Below are positions 1-10,209 of a DNA stretch of 64,000 bases, in pieces. Source of the stretch: Streptomyces atroolivaceus (GTDB lineage: Bacteria; Actinomycetota; Actinomycetes; Streptomycetales; Streptomycetaceae); assembly GCF_000717025.1 (NCBI RefSeq), contig NZ_JNXG01000002.1, positions 806,001 through 870,000 of the forward strand, in the 5' to 3' direction. Both the position numbers and the translations under genes were made by a program. The notes beneath the pieces are model-generated. The model did not search any database and was not told the DNA's origin. It was given only the letters and a program-made list of their open reading frames with translations. Numbering within the stretch: the stretch's first letter is position 1; each line of letters opens with the position of its first letter.

Positions 1-381
1 CTCACCGTCCCGACCTTCGGCAACCACCCGCTCCGGCTCACCCTGCCCTGCGCCGGCAGCGGGGAGTCCGTACGCGCCCACCACCGCGAGCACCCCGAGG
101 TGACGGAGGTGCTGCGGTACTTCGACGCGGCGACGGCCGCCGCACGGCTGGAGCTGCCGACGCTCGTCGCAGCGGCCCTGTTCGACCCGGCGGTGCCGCC
201 GCCGGGGCAGTTCGCCGTGCACAACGCGCTGCCCGGCCCCCGGGAACTGATGGTGCTGCGGGCGGGCCACTTCGCGTACGAGGGTCTGGCCGAGGAGAGC
301 GCCGGGCTCGCCCGGCGGCGCGCGCGCTTCTTCGGCGCGTGGCTCCGAGGCCCGCGCCGAGGGACCCCGGCGCGGCACTGA
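1..381 (+). CDS. Acetylxylan esterase / cephalosporin-C deacetylase family hydrolase, C-terminal part only
   Basis: The reading frame is open from base 1, so the gene begins before the window; about 126 residues remain. The fragment matches the C-terminal third of the AXE1-type alpha/beta hydrolases: a segment reading YFDAATAAARLELPTLVA, then FDPAVPPPGQFAVHNAL with the likely catalytic Asp, and GHFAYEG with the likely catalytic His. The nucleophilic Ser lies upstream, outside the window. The family removes acetyl groups from xylan or from cephalosporin C. The tail is Arg-rich and ends at a TGA. The 246 bases after it hold no recognisable gene. Family assignment rests on motif pattern alone; substrate is unknown. 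Confidence 0.75.
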   Translation, partial: LTVPTFGNHPLRLTLPCAGSGESVRAHHREHPEVTEVLRYFDAATAAARLELPTLVAAALFDPAVPPPGQFAVHNALPGPRELMVLRAGHFAYEGLAEESAGLARRRARFFGAWLRGPRRGTPARH

Positions 382-627
382 GGGAGTGCAGCATCGCCGC
401 GTCGTCGGCCCCGCTGCGGCCTCCGCGTCCACTGCCGGGCCGGTGACGAGACCGGGGCCGCACGGGTGACTTCCGCGGCCCCGGCGGCCGTGTCTGCCCC
501 CGCCCGCGCGTGCAGGTGCGTTCAGTGGGTCAGCGAATCAGTCTGATCAACTGCAAATGCCACCAGAACGCATCATCCGGTCCATTCCGGTACGGGGTGG
601 GCCGGGCCGGCCCCGGAGGTATCAGCC

Positions 628-2814
628 ATGGCCCACGTCGGCGTCCCACGCGGGACGGCCCGAAAGCGCCGCTCGGTCGCGCTCCTGGCGACAGGTGTGC
701 TCACCATCCCGGTACTGGCGGGCTGCACCTCGCACAGCGAGGGCCCCACCCCGGTGGCCGCACCGCAGGACATCACCCCGGTGTCCCGGGAGCGGGTGAG
801 CGAGGGCTCCACCCTCACCTGGGCGATCGACGCGGTCCCCGCCACCCTCAACACCTTCCAGGCCGACGCCGACGGTGCGACCACGCGTATCACCGGCGCC
901 CTGCTGCCCTCCCTCTTCCCCATGGACGCGCGGGGGGAGCCGAGGCTGAACCCCGACTACCTGGAGTCGGCGAAGGTCATCGAGCAGGAACCCAAGCAGG
1001 TCGTCCTCTACAAGCTCAACCAGCAGGCCGTGTGGAGCGACGGCCGGGAGATCGGCGCCCCCGACTTCGTCGCCCAGTGGCGCGCGCTGAGCGGCAAGGA
1101 CTCGGCGTTCTGGACCGCGCGCAACGCGGGGTACGAGCGGATCGAGAAGATCGAACGCGGTAAGGACGATCTGCAGGTCCGCGTCACGTTCTCCAAGCCG
1201 TACGCCGACTGGCGCTCGCTCTTCTCGCCGCTGTACCCGAAGGAGGTGACCGGTTCCCCCGGCACCTTCAACGACGGCGCCAGGACCACCCTCAAGAACA
1301 CCGCCGGGCCGTTCCGGCTGCGCAGCGTGAGCAAGGCCAAGGGGACGGTCGTGCTCGACCGGAACCCGCGCTGGTGGGGGAACGAGGCCAGACTCGAATC
1401 CCTGGTCTTCCGCGCCGTCGAGCCCGAGGACCGCACCGAGGCGCTTACCGAGGGCACGGTGGACGTCGCCGACATCGATCCGGCGACGGCGGACAGCATC
1501 GCCCTCGCGGCCCGCTATCGCGACGGGAACGGCGCGCCGCCCGCCCACGGCCCGGGCGCCGGCATCACCCCGGCCGCCGCCCTGCGGTCCTGGGCGCTGG
1601 CCCACGGTTCCGACGAGGAGGCCGCCGAGACGGCGAAGGCCGCCCGCGCGAAGAACCGGGAGGCCGTCGCGGCGTACGCCGCCGAGCAGAAGTCGCTGCG
1701 CGAGTACGCCGTACGCAAGTCGCTGGAGCCCGCCTACACACAGCTCGCGCTGAACGGGGAGTCGGGGCCACTCTCCGACGACAGGGTGCGCCGCGCGGTC
1801 GCCCGCACCCTGGACCGGCAGGAGCTGGCCGACACCGTACTGAAGCCGCTCGGGCTGCCCGCGAAGCCGCCCGGCAGCCACCTGGCCCTGGCCGGGCAGC
1901 CCGCGTACAAGGACGGCAGCGGCGCGCTCGGCGAACAGGACACCAAGGAGGCGCAGGCGCTGCTGGCCGACGCGGGGTGGACCCGGGGTGGAGCCGCCAA
2001 GAAGCGCGAGGACACCAAGGCGGGCAGCGAGGCCGGGAAGACGGCAGCCGAGGAGAAGGCTGCGAAGGCGCCGGAGGAGAAGGCCGGGAAGGCGGCCGAG
2101 GAGAAGGACGGCGAGGCCTCGCGCGACGAGGGGATGTACGTCGTCGGCGACGGGAAGCCGGGTGACCGCCGCGCCGGCGACGCCGGGGTCACCGCGCAGG
2201 ACAAGCAGCCCGGCGGTGCCGCTGGTGCCTATGCCCCCGCGGGGACCGCGGCACCGGCCCCCGTCTCGGTCAAGGACCGCCTCGGCAAGGGCGGCAAGCC
2301 GCTGACCCTCCGTTTCGTCCTGCCCTCGGGTCCCGGATCACAGTCGCTGCGCGCCGTCGGTGAGAAGATCGTCGAAATGCTGGACGCGGTGGGTATCAGC
2401 ACCCAGATCACCAAGGTCGACGACGACAGCTACTTCAAGGACCACATCGCCTCGGGCGACTACGACCTGGCGCTGTACTCCTGGCCCGCCACCGCCTATC
2501 CGGCGACCGACGGACGTCCCATCTTCGCCAAGCCGGAGCCGGCCACCGACGGTTCGCTGCTCGTCGAGCAGAACTACACGAGGGTCGGTTCGGACCACAT
2601 CGACCAGCTCTTCGACCGCGCGGTCGCCGAGCTCGACGCCAAGGCGTCGAGGGACCTGCTGAAGCAGGCCGACGCACGGATCTGGGCTGCCGCAGGATCG
2701 ATTCCGCTTTATCAGAGGCCTCAGCTGGTCGCCGTCGACAAGAAGCTGGCGAACATCGGCGCCTTCGGCTTCGCGGACCCCCGCTACGAGGACATCGGAT
2801 TCACCGGGCGCTAA
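628..2814 (+). CDS. Peptide-type ABC transporter substrate-binding lipoprotein (SBP_bac_5) with charged insert
   Basis: A 728-residue secreted lipoprotein. The N-terminus is Arg/Lys-rich, followed by a hydrophobic stretch and the lipobox LAGC, with the lipidated Cys near residue 32. The body is a family 5 solute-binding protein of the kind that feeds oligopeptide or dipeptide importers. It is well above the usual 530-600 residues because of a low-complexity insert at about residues 455-545, made of Lys, Glu and Ala runs such as AAEEKAAKAPEEKAGK and then Gly/Pro/Ala-rich sequence. GGAGG lies about 8 bases before the ATG. No permease or ATPase gene is adjacent: a hairpin terminator follows and then typA. 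It may share the membrane parts of another importer. The ligand is unknown. Confidence 0.88.
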   Translation: MAHVGVPRGTARKRRSVALLATGVLTIPVLAGCTSHSEGPTPVAAPQDITPVSRERVSEGSTLTWAIDAVPATLNTFQADADGATTRITGALLPSLFPMDARGEPRLNPDYLESAKVIEQEPKQVVLYKLNQQAVWSDGREIGAPDFVAQWRALSGKDSAFWTARNAGYERIEKIERGKDDLQVRVTFSKPYADWRSLFSPLYPKEVTGSPGTFNDGARTTLKNTAGPFRLRSVSKAKGTVVLDRNPRWWGNEARLESLVFRAVEPEDRTEALTEGTVDVADIDPATADSIALAARYRDGNGAPPAHGPGAGITPAAALRSWALAHGSDEEAAETAKAARAKNREAVAAYAAEQKSLREYAVRKSLEPAYTQLALNGESGPLSDDRVRRAVARTLDRQELADTVLKPLGLPAKPPGSHLALAGQPAYKDGSGALGEQDTKEAQALLADAGWTRGGAAKKREDTKAGSEAGKTAAEEKAAKAPEEKAGKAAEEKDGEASRDEGMYVVGDGKPGDRRAGDAGVTAQDKQPGGAAGAYAPAGTAAPAPVSVKDRLGKGGKPLTLRFVLPSGPGSQSLRAVGEKIVEMLDAVGISTQITKVDDDSYFKDHIASGDYDLALYSWPATAYPATDGRPIFAKPEPATDGSLLVEQNYTRVGSDHIDQLFDRAVAELDAKASRDLLKQADARIWAAAGSIPLYQRPQLVAVDKKLANIGAFGFADPRYEDIGFTGR

Positions 2815-2887
2815 GCGGCACGTTTCCCGCGAATCGTAAGAAGTAGCAGGTCAAGGCCCTGCGCGAAGCTCAGAAGGAGCTCAACTC

Positions 2888-2917
2888 CCTTGCCCGCCGG
2901 ATCCCCGGCGGGCAAGG
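2888..2917 (+). terminator. Hairpin terminator after the lipoprotein gene
   Basis: A perfect 13-bp inverted repeat, CCTTGCCCGCCGG and its complement, encloses the 4-base loop ATCC. There is no T tract, as is usual for Streptomyces terminators. It sits 74 bases after the stop codon of the lipoprotein gene and separates it from typA. Confidence 0.75.
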
Positions 2918-3179
2918 TGTTGTCCGACCCGACCCGGGCTGCTCGTCTTCTCACACCCCTTGCCGTCCGGCCGCTCACCGGCTGGATGATGACGTAATAC
3001 CGGCTGAATATCGGCTGAATTGTGGCTGTGGTCCCGCCCTGGGGATCGGCCCGGGAAGCCCCGGACCCATCGGGCCCGTACCATTGGACTAGCCGTGGCG
3101 TGCCGCCCGGCGGGCGTACGAGGACTCGAGACCGACTGAGACGCCTGATCCCACGATCCGAGAGAAGCGCAAGCCACCC

Positions 3180-5054
<1,875 letters not shown>

Positions 5055-5146
5055 CCTGACGGATCAGGGCGGCCCGACGAGGAACGCCGGCCTGCCGGGG
5101 TTCGTCCGCCGCGGCCGGCGAACCGTCAGTACGAGCCATTGACATG

Positions 5147-5188
5147 AGGCCCGGACCCCCGCAGACACTGTGGGGGTCCGGGCCTTTC
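5147..5188 (+). terminator. Terminator after typA
   Basis: A 13-bp perfect stem, GGCCCGGACCCCC (5148-5160) with its complement (5172-5184), closes an 11-base loop. The flanking A and T extend it by one pair, and a short T-rich run (TTTCG) follows. It lies about 90 bases after the typA stop codon. Confidence 0.85.
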
Positions 5189-5532
5189 GTCAACTCGTTT
5201 TTCTGACCGAGGTGTCCGGATATCGTGCGTCGCTCTCCGGAACATGTGTTAACGGTCCGTTTCGGGGGTGTCTGTCTGGGATCACTTTGTCCGGATTTCG
5301 GGCAACCATGGCTTCTGGATGTTGTCAAACCGAGACCCTTTAAGTGTGGTTTACAGCCCGGTGTTACTTAATAGTTGGCTCCATTGAGCTCGGGTCAATG
5401 GGTCGGCGCACTGTGGGGAGTGCGGACTCACGAGCACACTCGGGGCACTGAAAACGATCACCGTCAGGGGTGTCGGTGGATCTCTCCAGTGCCCCTCTTG
5501 TAGTCAAAAGTGGACTCATGAGGAGGAAACCC
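5189..5532 (+). promoter_or_regulatory. Long AT-richer leader upstream of the first oligopeptide importer
   Basis: This 344-base gap contains no ORF with Streptomyces codon use. It is clearly less GC-rich than its surroundings, with patches such as TTTAAGTGTGGTTTACA and TTACTTAATAG around 5339-5371 that probably hold the promoter. No clean -35/-10 pair could be fixed. The ribosome site AGGAGGAAA at 5521-5529 lies just before the ATG at 5533, which makes that ATG the start rather than the upstream in-frame codons. Confidence 0.45.
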
Positions 5533-7155
5533 ATGCGCGGTGCCAAGAGCGCCAAGTGGGTCGCGGGAGCGGCAATCATCGCCCTGGCCGCGACTGCCTG
5601 TGGCGGCGGAGACAGTGACAGCGACTCGGCATCGAAGGAGAAGGGCAAGCCCGAGGGCTATGTGTCCATCGACGTCGGCGAGCCGCAGAAGCCGCTGATC
5701 CCGGCCGACACGAACGAGTCGCTCGGCAGCTACGTCATCCAGTCGATCTTCACCCAGCTGCTCGACTTCGATGCGGACGGCAAGATCGTCTACACGAACG
5801 CCGAGTCCGTCGAGACGACCGACTCCAAGACGTGGACCGTCAAGCTCAAGCCCGGCTGGAAGTTCCACGACGGCACCCCCGTCACGTCCGAGTCGTACAT
5901 CAAGGCGTGGAACTGGTACGCCAACATCAAGAACGCCCAGCAGAACGCGTTCTGGTTCGAGGACATCAAGGGCTACGCGGACGTCCACCCCGAGAAGGGT
6001 GACCCGAAGGCCACGGAGATGTCCGGCCTGAAGGCCGTCGACGACACCACCTTCACCATCGAGCTCAACCAGGCCGTCCCGTACTTCGAGTACAAGCTCG
6101 GCTACGCGACCTTCGCGCCGCTGCCCGAGATGTTCTACAAGGACACCAAGGCGTTCGGCCAGGCCCCGGTCGGCAACGGTCCCTACGTCTTCGAGAAGTG
6201 GGACCACAAGAAGCTCATCCAGGTCAAGGCCAACCCTGACTACCAGGGCCCGAACAAGGCCAAGAACAAGGGTGTCCTCTTCAAGAACTACGCGACCGTC
6301 GAGGCCGCGTACCAGGACCTCCTCTCCGGCAACCTGGACATGATCCGCCAGGTCGGCCCGAAGGACCTCCCGAAGTACAAGTCCGACCTCGGCGACCGGG
6401 CGATCGACGAGCCGTACGCGGCGATCCAGTCGCTGGTCCCGACCTTCTACTCGAAGACCTTCAAGGACATCGACCCGAAGGTCCTCCAGGGTCTGTCGAT
6501 GGGTATCGACCGCGACACGATCACCAAGACGGTGCTCAACAACACCCGCAAGCCCGCCACCAGCTTCACGCCTCCGGGCGTCGCCGGTAACCAGGACCTG
6601 GGCACCGACGTGTTCAAGTTCGACCCGGCCAAGGCGAAGCAGCTCGTCACCGAGGGCGGTGGCGTCCCGGAGAACAAGATCTGGATCCAGTACAACGCCG
6701 ACGGTGGCCACAAGGAGTGGGTGACCGCGGTCTGCGAGTCCATCCGCAACTCGACCGGGGTCGACTGTGTCCCGGACGCCAAGCCGGACTTCCAGACCGA
6801 CCTGGAAGCGCGTGACAACGACCAGGTCAAGTCGATGTACCGCGGCGGCTGGGTGGCCGACTACCCGCTGAACGTCAACTTCATGCGGGAGCTCTACGGC
6901 ACCACCGCCGAGGCCAACAACGGCCGGTTCTCCGACAAGGAGGTCGACGCGGCCTTCAAGAAGGGCGACAACGCCAAGACCCTGGACGAGTCGATCAAGG
7001 CTTACCAGGAGGCCGAGAAGCTCGTCCTGACGAAGATGCCGGCGATCCCGCTCTGGGAGTACAAGACCAACGGTGGTTACTCCAAGGCTGTCGACAACGT
7101 GACGATCGACTTCCACGGTGACTACAACATCACCGAAGTCACCGTCGCCAAGTAG
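5533..7155 (+). CDS. Oligopeptide ABC transporter substrate-binding lipoprotein, first importer
   Basis: A 540-residue secreted lipoprotein. The start was chosen by the near-perfect AGGAGGAAA four bases upstream. Residues 1-24 form the signal peptide with lipobox ATAC, and a Gly/Asp/Ser linker follows the lipidated Cys. The rest is a family 5 binding protein: KPGWKFHDGTPVTSESY near residue 110, GNGPYVFEKWDHKKL near 215 and a C-terminal PAIPLWEY. It is the ligand receptor of the importer encoded by the next four genes. Lipoprotein, arrangement and neighbourhood resemble the Streptomyces BldK importer, whose binding protein is needed for aerial growth. Which of the two operons here is the orthologue cannot be decided without alignment. 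Confidence 0.92.
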   Translation: MRGAKSAKWVAGAAIIALAATACGGGDSDSDSASKEKGKPEGYVSIDVGEPQKPLIPADTNESLGSYVIQSIFTQLLDFDADGKIVYTNAESVETTDSKTWTVKLKPGWKFHDGTPVTSESYIKAWNWYANIKNAQQNAFWFEDIKGYADVHPEKGDPKATEMSGLKAVDDTTFTIELNQAVPYFEYKLGYATFAPLPEMFYKDTKAFGQAPVGNGPYVFEKWDHKKLIQVKANPDYQGPNKAKNKGVLFKNYATVEAAYQDLLSGNLDMIRQVGPKDLPKYKSDLGDRAIDEPYAAIQSLVPTFYSKTFKDIDPKVLQGLSMGIDRDTITKTVLNNTRKPATSFTPPGVAGNQDLGTDVFKFDPAKAKQLVTEGGGVPENKIWIQYNADGGHKEWVTAVCESIRNSTGVDCVPDAKPDFQTDLEARDNDQVKSMYRGGWVADYPLNVNFMRELYGTTAEANNGRFSDKEVDAAFKKGDNAKTLDESIKAYQEAEKLVLTKMPAIPLWEYKTNGGYSKAVDNVTIDFHGDYNITEVTVAK

Positions 7156-7213
7156 TAACGCCTGAGGGCCCCCACTCGGCCGTCAGCCGCCCACACCAGG
7201 CAGTAGGTCCCGG

Positions 7214-7245
7214 GGGGCCGCTCTCCGCATCCGGAGGGCGGCCCC
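7214..7245 (+). terminator. Intra-operon hairpin between lipoprotein and permease genes
   Basis: A 14-bp stem, GGGGCCGCTCTCCG with its complement containing one G-U pair, closes the loop CATC. It lies between the binding-protein stop codon and the first permease start. Such a hairpin would let only part of the transcripts continue, or would protect the upstream message, giving more binding protein than membrane parts. The same arrangement recurs at 13136-13178. Confidence 0.65.
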
Positions 7246-7275
7246 TGGGCTGCTTTATCCCTATCGGAGGCAAAC

Positions 7276-8205
7276 ATGGGGCGTTACGTCGCGCGGCGAC
7301 TGCTCCAGATGATCCCGGTCTTCCTCGGGTCAACGTTGCTGGTCTTCTCCATGATGTACGCGCTGCCCGGCGACCCCGTGCGCGCACTCGCAGGTGAACA
7401 GACCGTCGACCCGCAGCAGATCGCGGCAATGAAGAAGGAGCTCGGGCTCGACCTGCCGCTCTGGCACCAGTACTGGAACTATCTCGTCGGTCTCTTCCAA
7501 GGTGACTTCGGCACGCAGATCGCCAGCGGCCGGCCGGTCGCGGACATCATCTCGGAAGCGTTCCCGATCACGGTCCGGCTGGCCCTGTTTGCCTTCATCT
7601 TCACGGTCGTCGTCGGTATCTCCATGGGCGTCTTCGCAGGTCTGAAGGCCGACACCCTTCGCGACCGTGGTCTGCTCGTCCTGACGCTGCTGCTCATCTC
7701 GGTCCCCTCCTTCGTCCTGGGCTTCCTCGGCCAGTACTTCTTCGCCTTCCAGCTCGGCTGGGTCCAGCCCAACGTGAGTCTCGAAGCGAGCTCCGACGAG
7801 CTGATCCTGCCCGCTGTCGTCCTCGGGTCCCTGTCACTCGCCTACGTGGCACGACTGACCCGCACCTCGGTCGCGGAGAACCTCCGCTCCGACTACATGC
7901 GCACCGCCGTGGCCAAGGGGCTGCCGCGCCGTCGCATCGTCGGCGTCCACCTGATGCGCAACTCGATGATCCCCGTGGTCACCTTCCTCGGCACCGACCT
8001 CGGTGCCCTGCTCGGCGGGGCCGTCGTCACCGAGGGCATCTTCAACGTCAAGGGTGTCGGTTACAACGTCTTCGACGCGCTCCGGCACCGTGAGGGCGCC
8101 ACCGTGGTCGGCATCGTGACCCTGATCGTCGTCGTCTATCTCGTCGCCAGCCTGGTCGTCGACCTGCTCTACGCGGTCCTGGACCCGAGGATCCGTTATG
8201 CCTGA
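7276..8205 (+). CDS. Oligopeptide ABC transporter permease, DppB/OppB type
   Basis: A 309-residue inner-membrane protein with six predicted membrane spans, the first being the hydrophobic stretch after MGRYVARRLLQMIP. The binding-protein-dependent transport domain carries the EAA-loop region RTAVAKGLPRRRIVGVHL around residues 213-230, which contacts the ATPases. The C-terminus ends in LDPRIRYA, typical for DppB proteins. AATCGGAGG-like sequence precedes the ATG (ATCGGAGG at 7262-7269). The stop codon overlaps the next gene by 8 bases, so the two permeases are translationally coupled. It forms the pore half with the following DppC-type protein. Confidence 0.93.
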   Translation: MGRYVARRLLQMIPVFLGSTLLVFSMMYALPGDPVRALAGEQTVDPQQIAAMKKELGLDLPLWHQYWNYLVGLFQGDFGTQIASGRPVADIISEAFPITVRLALFAFIFTVVVGISMGVFAGLKADTLRDRGLLVLTLLLISVPSFVLGFLGQYFFAFQLGWVQPNVSLEASSDELILPAVVLGSLSLAYVARLTRTSVAENLRSDYMRTAVAKGLPRRRIVGVHLMRNSMIPVVTFLGTDLGALLGGAVVTEGIFNVKGVGYNVFDALRHREGATVVGIVTLIVVVYLVASLVVDLLYAVLDPRIRYA

Positions 8206-9139
8206 GACGCTCAAGGAAACCCCCGCGGGCACCTCCGCCGAGGTCACCGCCCCGGCTCCCGCCGCCAAGGTGGGCAAGCCCCGCAGCCTGTGGTCGGACG
8301 CCTGGCACGACCTGCGGCGCAGCCCGCTGTTCGTCGTATCGGCCGTCCTGATCTTCTTCCTGCTGGTGATGGCGATAGCACCCGGCCTGTTCACCGGTGC
8401 CGACCCGCGCTACGCGGACCTGGCCAACCACTACCTGCAGAAGCCCAAGTGGGGGAACTTCTTCCAGGAGGACTGGTTCGGGTACGACATCCAGGGGCGC
8501 TCGATCTACGCGCGTGTCGTCTACGGCGCCCGTGCCTCGATCATGGTCGCCGTCATCGTCACCGCCCTGGTCACGATCCTGGGCACCGTGGTCGGCATGC
8601 TCGCCGGCTACTTCGGCGGCTGGATCGACACGATCCTGTCCCGGGTCACCGACATCTTCTTCGGCGTGCCCTTCATCCTCGGTGCGATGGTCGTCCTGAC
8701 CTCGTTCGAGGAGCGCAAGATCTGGGTCGTCATCCTGGCCCTGGCCTTCCTCGGCTGGACCCAGATAGCCCGTGTCGCACGCGGCTCCGTCCTGACGATC
8801 AAGCAGGCCGACTACGTGATGGCGGCCAAGGCGCTGGGCGCCTCGACCACCCGCATCCTGCTCCGGCACATCCTGCCCAACGCGATCGCCCCGGTGATCG
8901 TCGTCGCGACCATCGCGCTCGGCGGCTACATCTCGGCCGAGGCCACCCTGTCCTTCCTGGGCATCGGCCTCGCCGAACCGACCGTGTCGTGGGGTGTCGA
9001 CATCTCCTCCGGCCAGGAGCAGCTGCGTAACGCCGCGTTCGTTCTGATCATCCCGTCGGTCATGGTGTCGATCACCGTTCTGGCGTTCATCATGCTCGGC
9101 GATGCGGTACGCAACGCCCTCGATCCCAAGCTGCGCTGA
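8198..9139 (+). CDS. Oligopeptide ABC transporter permease, DppC/OppC type
   Basis: A 313-residue inner-membrane protein. Residues 1-35 are a cytoplasmic Ala/Pro-rich tail, then SLWSDAWHDLRRSPLFV leads into the first span. A periplasmic loop with the segment WFGYDIQGRSIYARVVYG precedes the transport domain, and the EAA loop is around MAAKALGASTTRILLRHI. It ends in LDPKLR, the usual DppC ending. It overlaps the upstream permease gene by 8 bases and is followed 11 bases later by the first ATPase gene. It pairs with the DppB-type protein to form the channel. Confidence 0.93.
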   Translation: MPETLKETPAGTSAEVTAPAPAAKVGKPRSLWSDAWHDLRRSPLFVVSAVLIFFLLVMAIAPGLFTGADPRYADLANHYLQKPKWGNFFQEDWFGYDIQGRSIYARVVYGARASIMVAVIVTALVTILGTVVGMLAGYFGGWIDTILSRVTDIFFGVPFILGAMVVLTSFEERKIWVVILALAFLGWTQIARVARGSVLTIKQADYVMAAKALGASTTRILLRHILPNAIAPVIVVATIALGGYISAEATLSFLGIGLAEPTVSWGVDISSGQEQLRNAAFVLIIPSVMVSITVLAFIMLGDAVRNALDPKLR

Positions 9140-9150
9140 GGGAGGCGTAC

Positions 9151-10209
9151 ATGACCATCATCGACAAGACGGCGGATGTTCCTGCTCCGCGTGGTTCGAA
9201 CGACGAGAGCGGCCCGCTGCTCGAAGTCCGCGACCTGCACGTGGAGTTCCACACCCGCGACGGCGTCGCCAAGGCCGTCAACGGAGTCAACTACAGCGTC
9301 AGCGCGGGCGAGACCCTCGCCGTGCTCGGCGAGTCCGGCTCCGGCAAGTCCGTGACCGCTCAGGCGGTCATGGGCATCCTGGACATGCCCCCGGGCCGCA
9401 TCCCCAAGGGGGAGATCTTCTTCCGCGGCCAGGACATGCTCAAGATGTCCAACGAGGAGCGCCGGCAGATCCGCGGCCAGAAGATCGCCATGATCTTCCA
9501 GGACGCGCTCTCCTCGCTGAACCCGGTCCTCTCCGTGGGCTACCAGCTCGGCGAGATGTTCCGCGTCCACCAGGGCCTCTCCAAGAAGGACGCCAAGGCC
9601 AAGGCCATCGCGCTGATGGACCGCGTGCGTATCCCGGCGGCCAAGGAGCGGGTCAACGACTACCCGCACATGTTCTCCGGCGGTATGCGCCAGCGCATCA
9701 TGATCGCGATGGCACTCGCCCTGGAGCCCGACCTGATCATCGCGGACGAGCCCACCACGGCGCTCGACGTGACGGTCCAGGCCCAGGTCATGGACCTGCT
9801 CGCGGAGCTCCAGCGCGACTTCAACATGGGCCTGATCCTGATCACGCACGACCTGGGTGTCGTCGCGGACGTCGCCGACAAGATCGCCGTGATGTACGCG
9901 GGCCGGATCGTCGAGACCGCTCCGGTCCACGAGATCTACAAGCGCCCGGCGCACCCGTACACCAAGGGTCTGCTGGAGTCGATCCCGCGCCTGGACCAGA
10001 AGGGCCAGGAGCTCTACGCGATCAAGGGCCTGCCGCCCAACCTGCTGCACGTGCCGTCCGGCTGCGCCTTCAACCCGCGCTGCACGATGGCGCAGGACAT
10101 CTGCCGTACCGAGGTCCCGGCGCTGCGCCCGGTGACCGAGCAGGACGGTACCGAGCTGGTCGGCCGCGGCAGCGCCTGCCACTTCTGGAAGGAGACGATC
10201 CATGGCTGA
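9151..10209 (+). CDS. Oligopeptide ABC transporter ATPase, DppD/OppD type
   Basis: A 352-residue cytoplasmic ATPase. Walker A is GESGSGKS at residues 60-67, the signature is FSGGMRQR, and Walker B is [12 protein letters not shown]. The C-terminal oligopeptide-family extension holds the conserved Cys pattern CAFNPRC and a later Cys that in homologues binds an iron-sulfur cluster. A variable 20-residue head precedes the domain. GGAGG at 9141-9145 serves the ATG. It overlaps the DppF-type gene by 8 bases and forms a heterodimer with its product. Long blocks are nucleotide-identical to the paralogue at 15143-16120. Confidence 0.94.
   Translation: MTIIDKTADVPAPRGSNDESGPLLEVRDLHVEFHTRDGVAKAVNGVNYSVSAGETLAVLGESGSGKSVTAQAVMGILDMPPGRIPKGEIFFRGQDMLKMSNEERRQIRGQKIAMIFQDALSSLNPVLSVGYQLGEMFRVHQGLSKKDAKAKAIALMDRVRIPAAKERVNDYPHMFSGGMRQRIMIAMALALEPDLIIADEPTTALDVTVQAQVMDLLAELQRDFNMGLILITHDLGVVADVADKIAVMYAGRIVETAPVHEIYKRPAHPYTKGLLESIPRLDQKGQELYAIKGLPPNLLHVPSGCAFNPRCTMAQDICRTEVPALRPVTEQDGTELVGRGSACHFWKETIHG

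Noticed and set aside
5139..5144. Consensus TTGACA between typA and its terminator as a promoter.
   Set aside because: No -10 box at a proper distance: the following bases form the typA terminator stem.
5470..5532. Earlier in-frame starts (5470, 5518) for the first importer lipoprotein.
   Set aside because: The AGGAGGAAA lies between 5518 and 5533 and can only serve ATG 5533, which begins a normal signal peptide.
5464..7116. Long minus-strand frame antisense to the first binding-protein gene, and similar shadows over nearly every gene.
   Set aside because: Same GC shadow effect; Arg/Val/Leu-rich products without motifs or ribosome sites.
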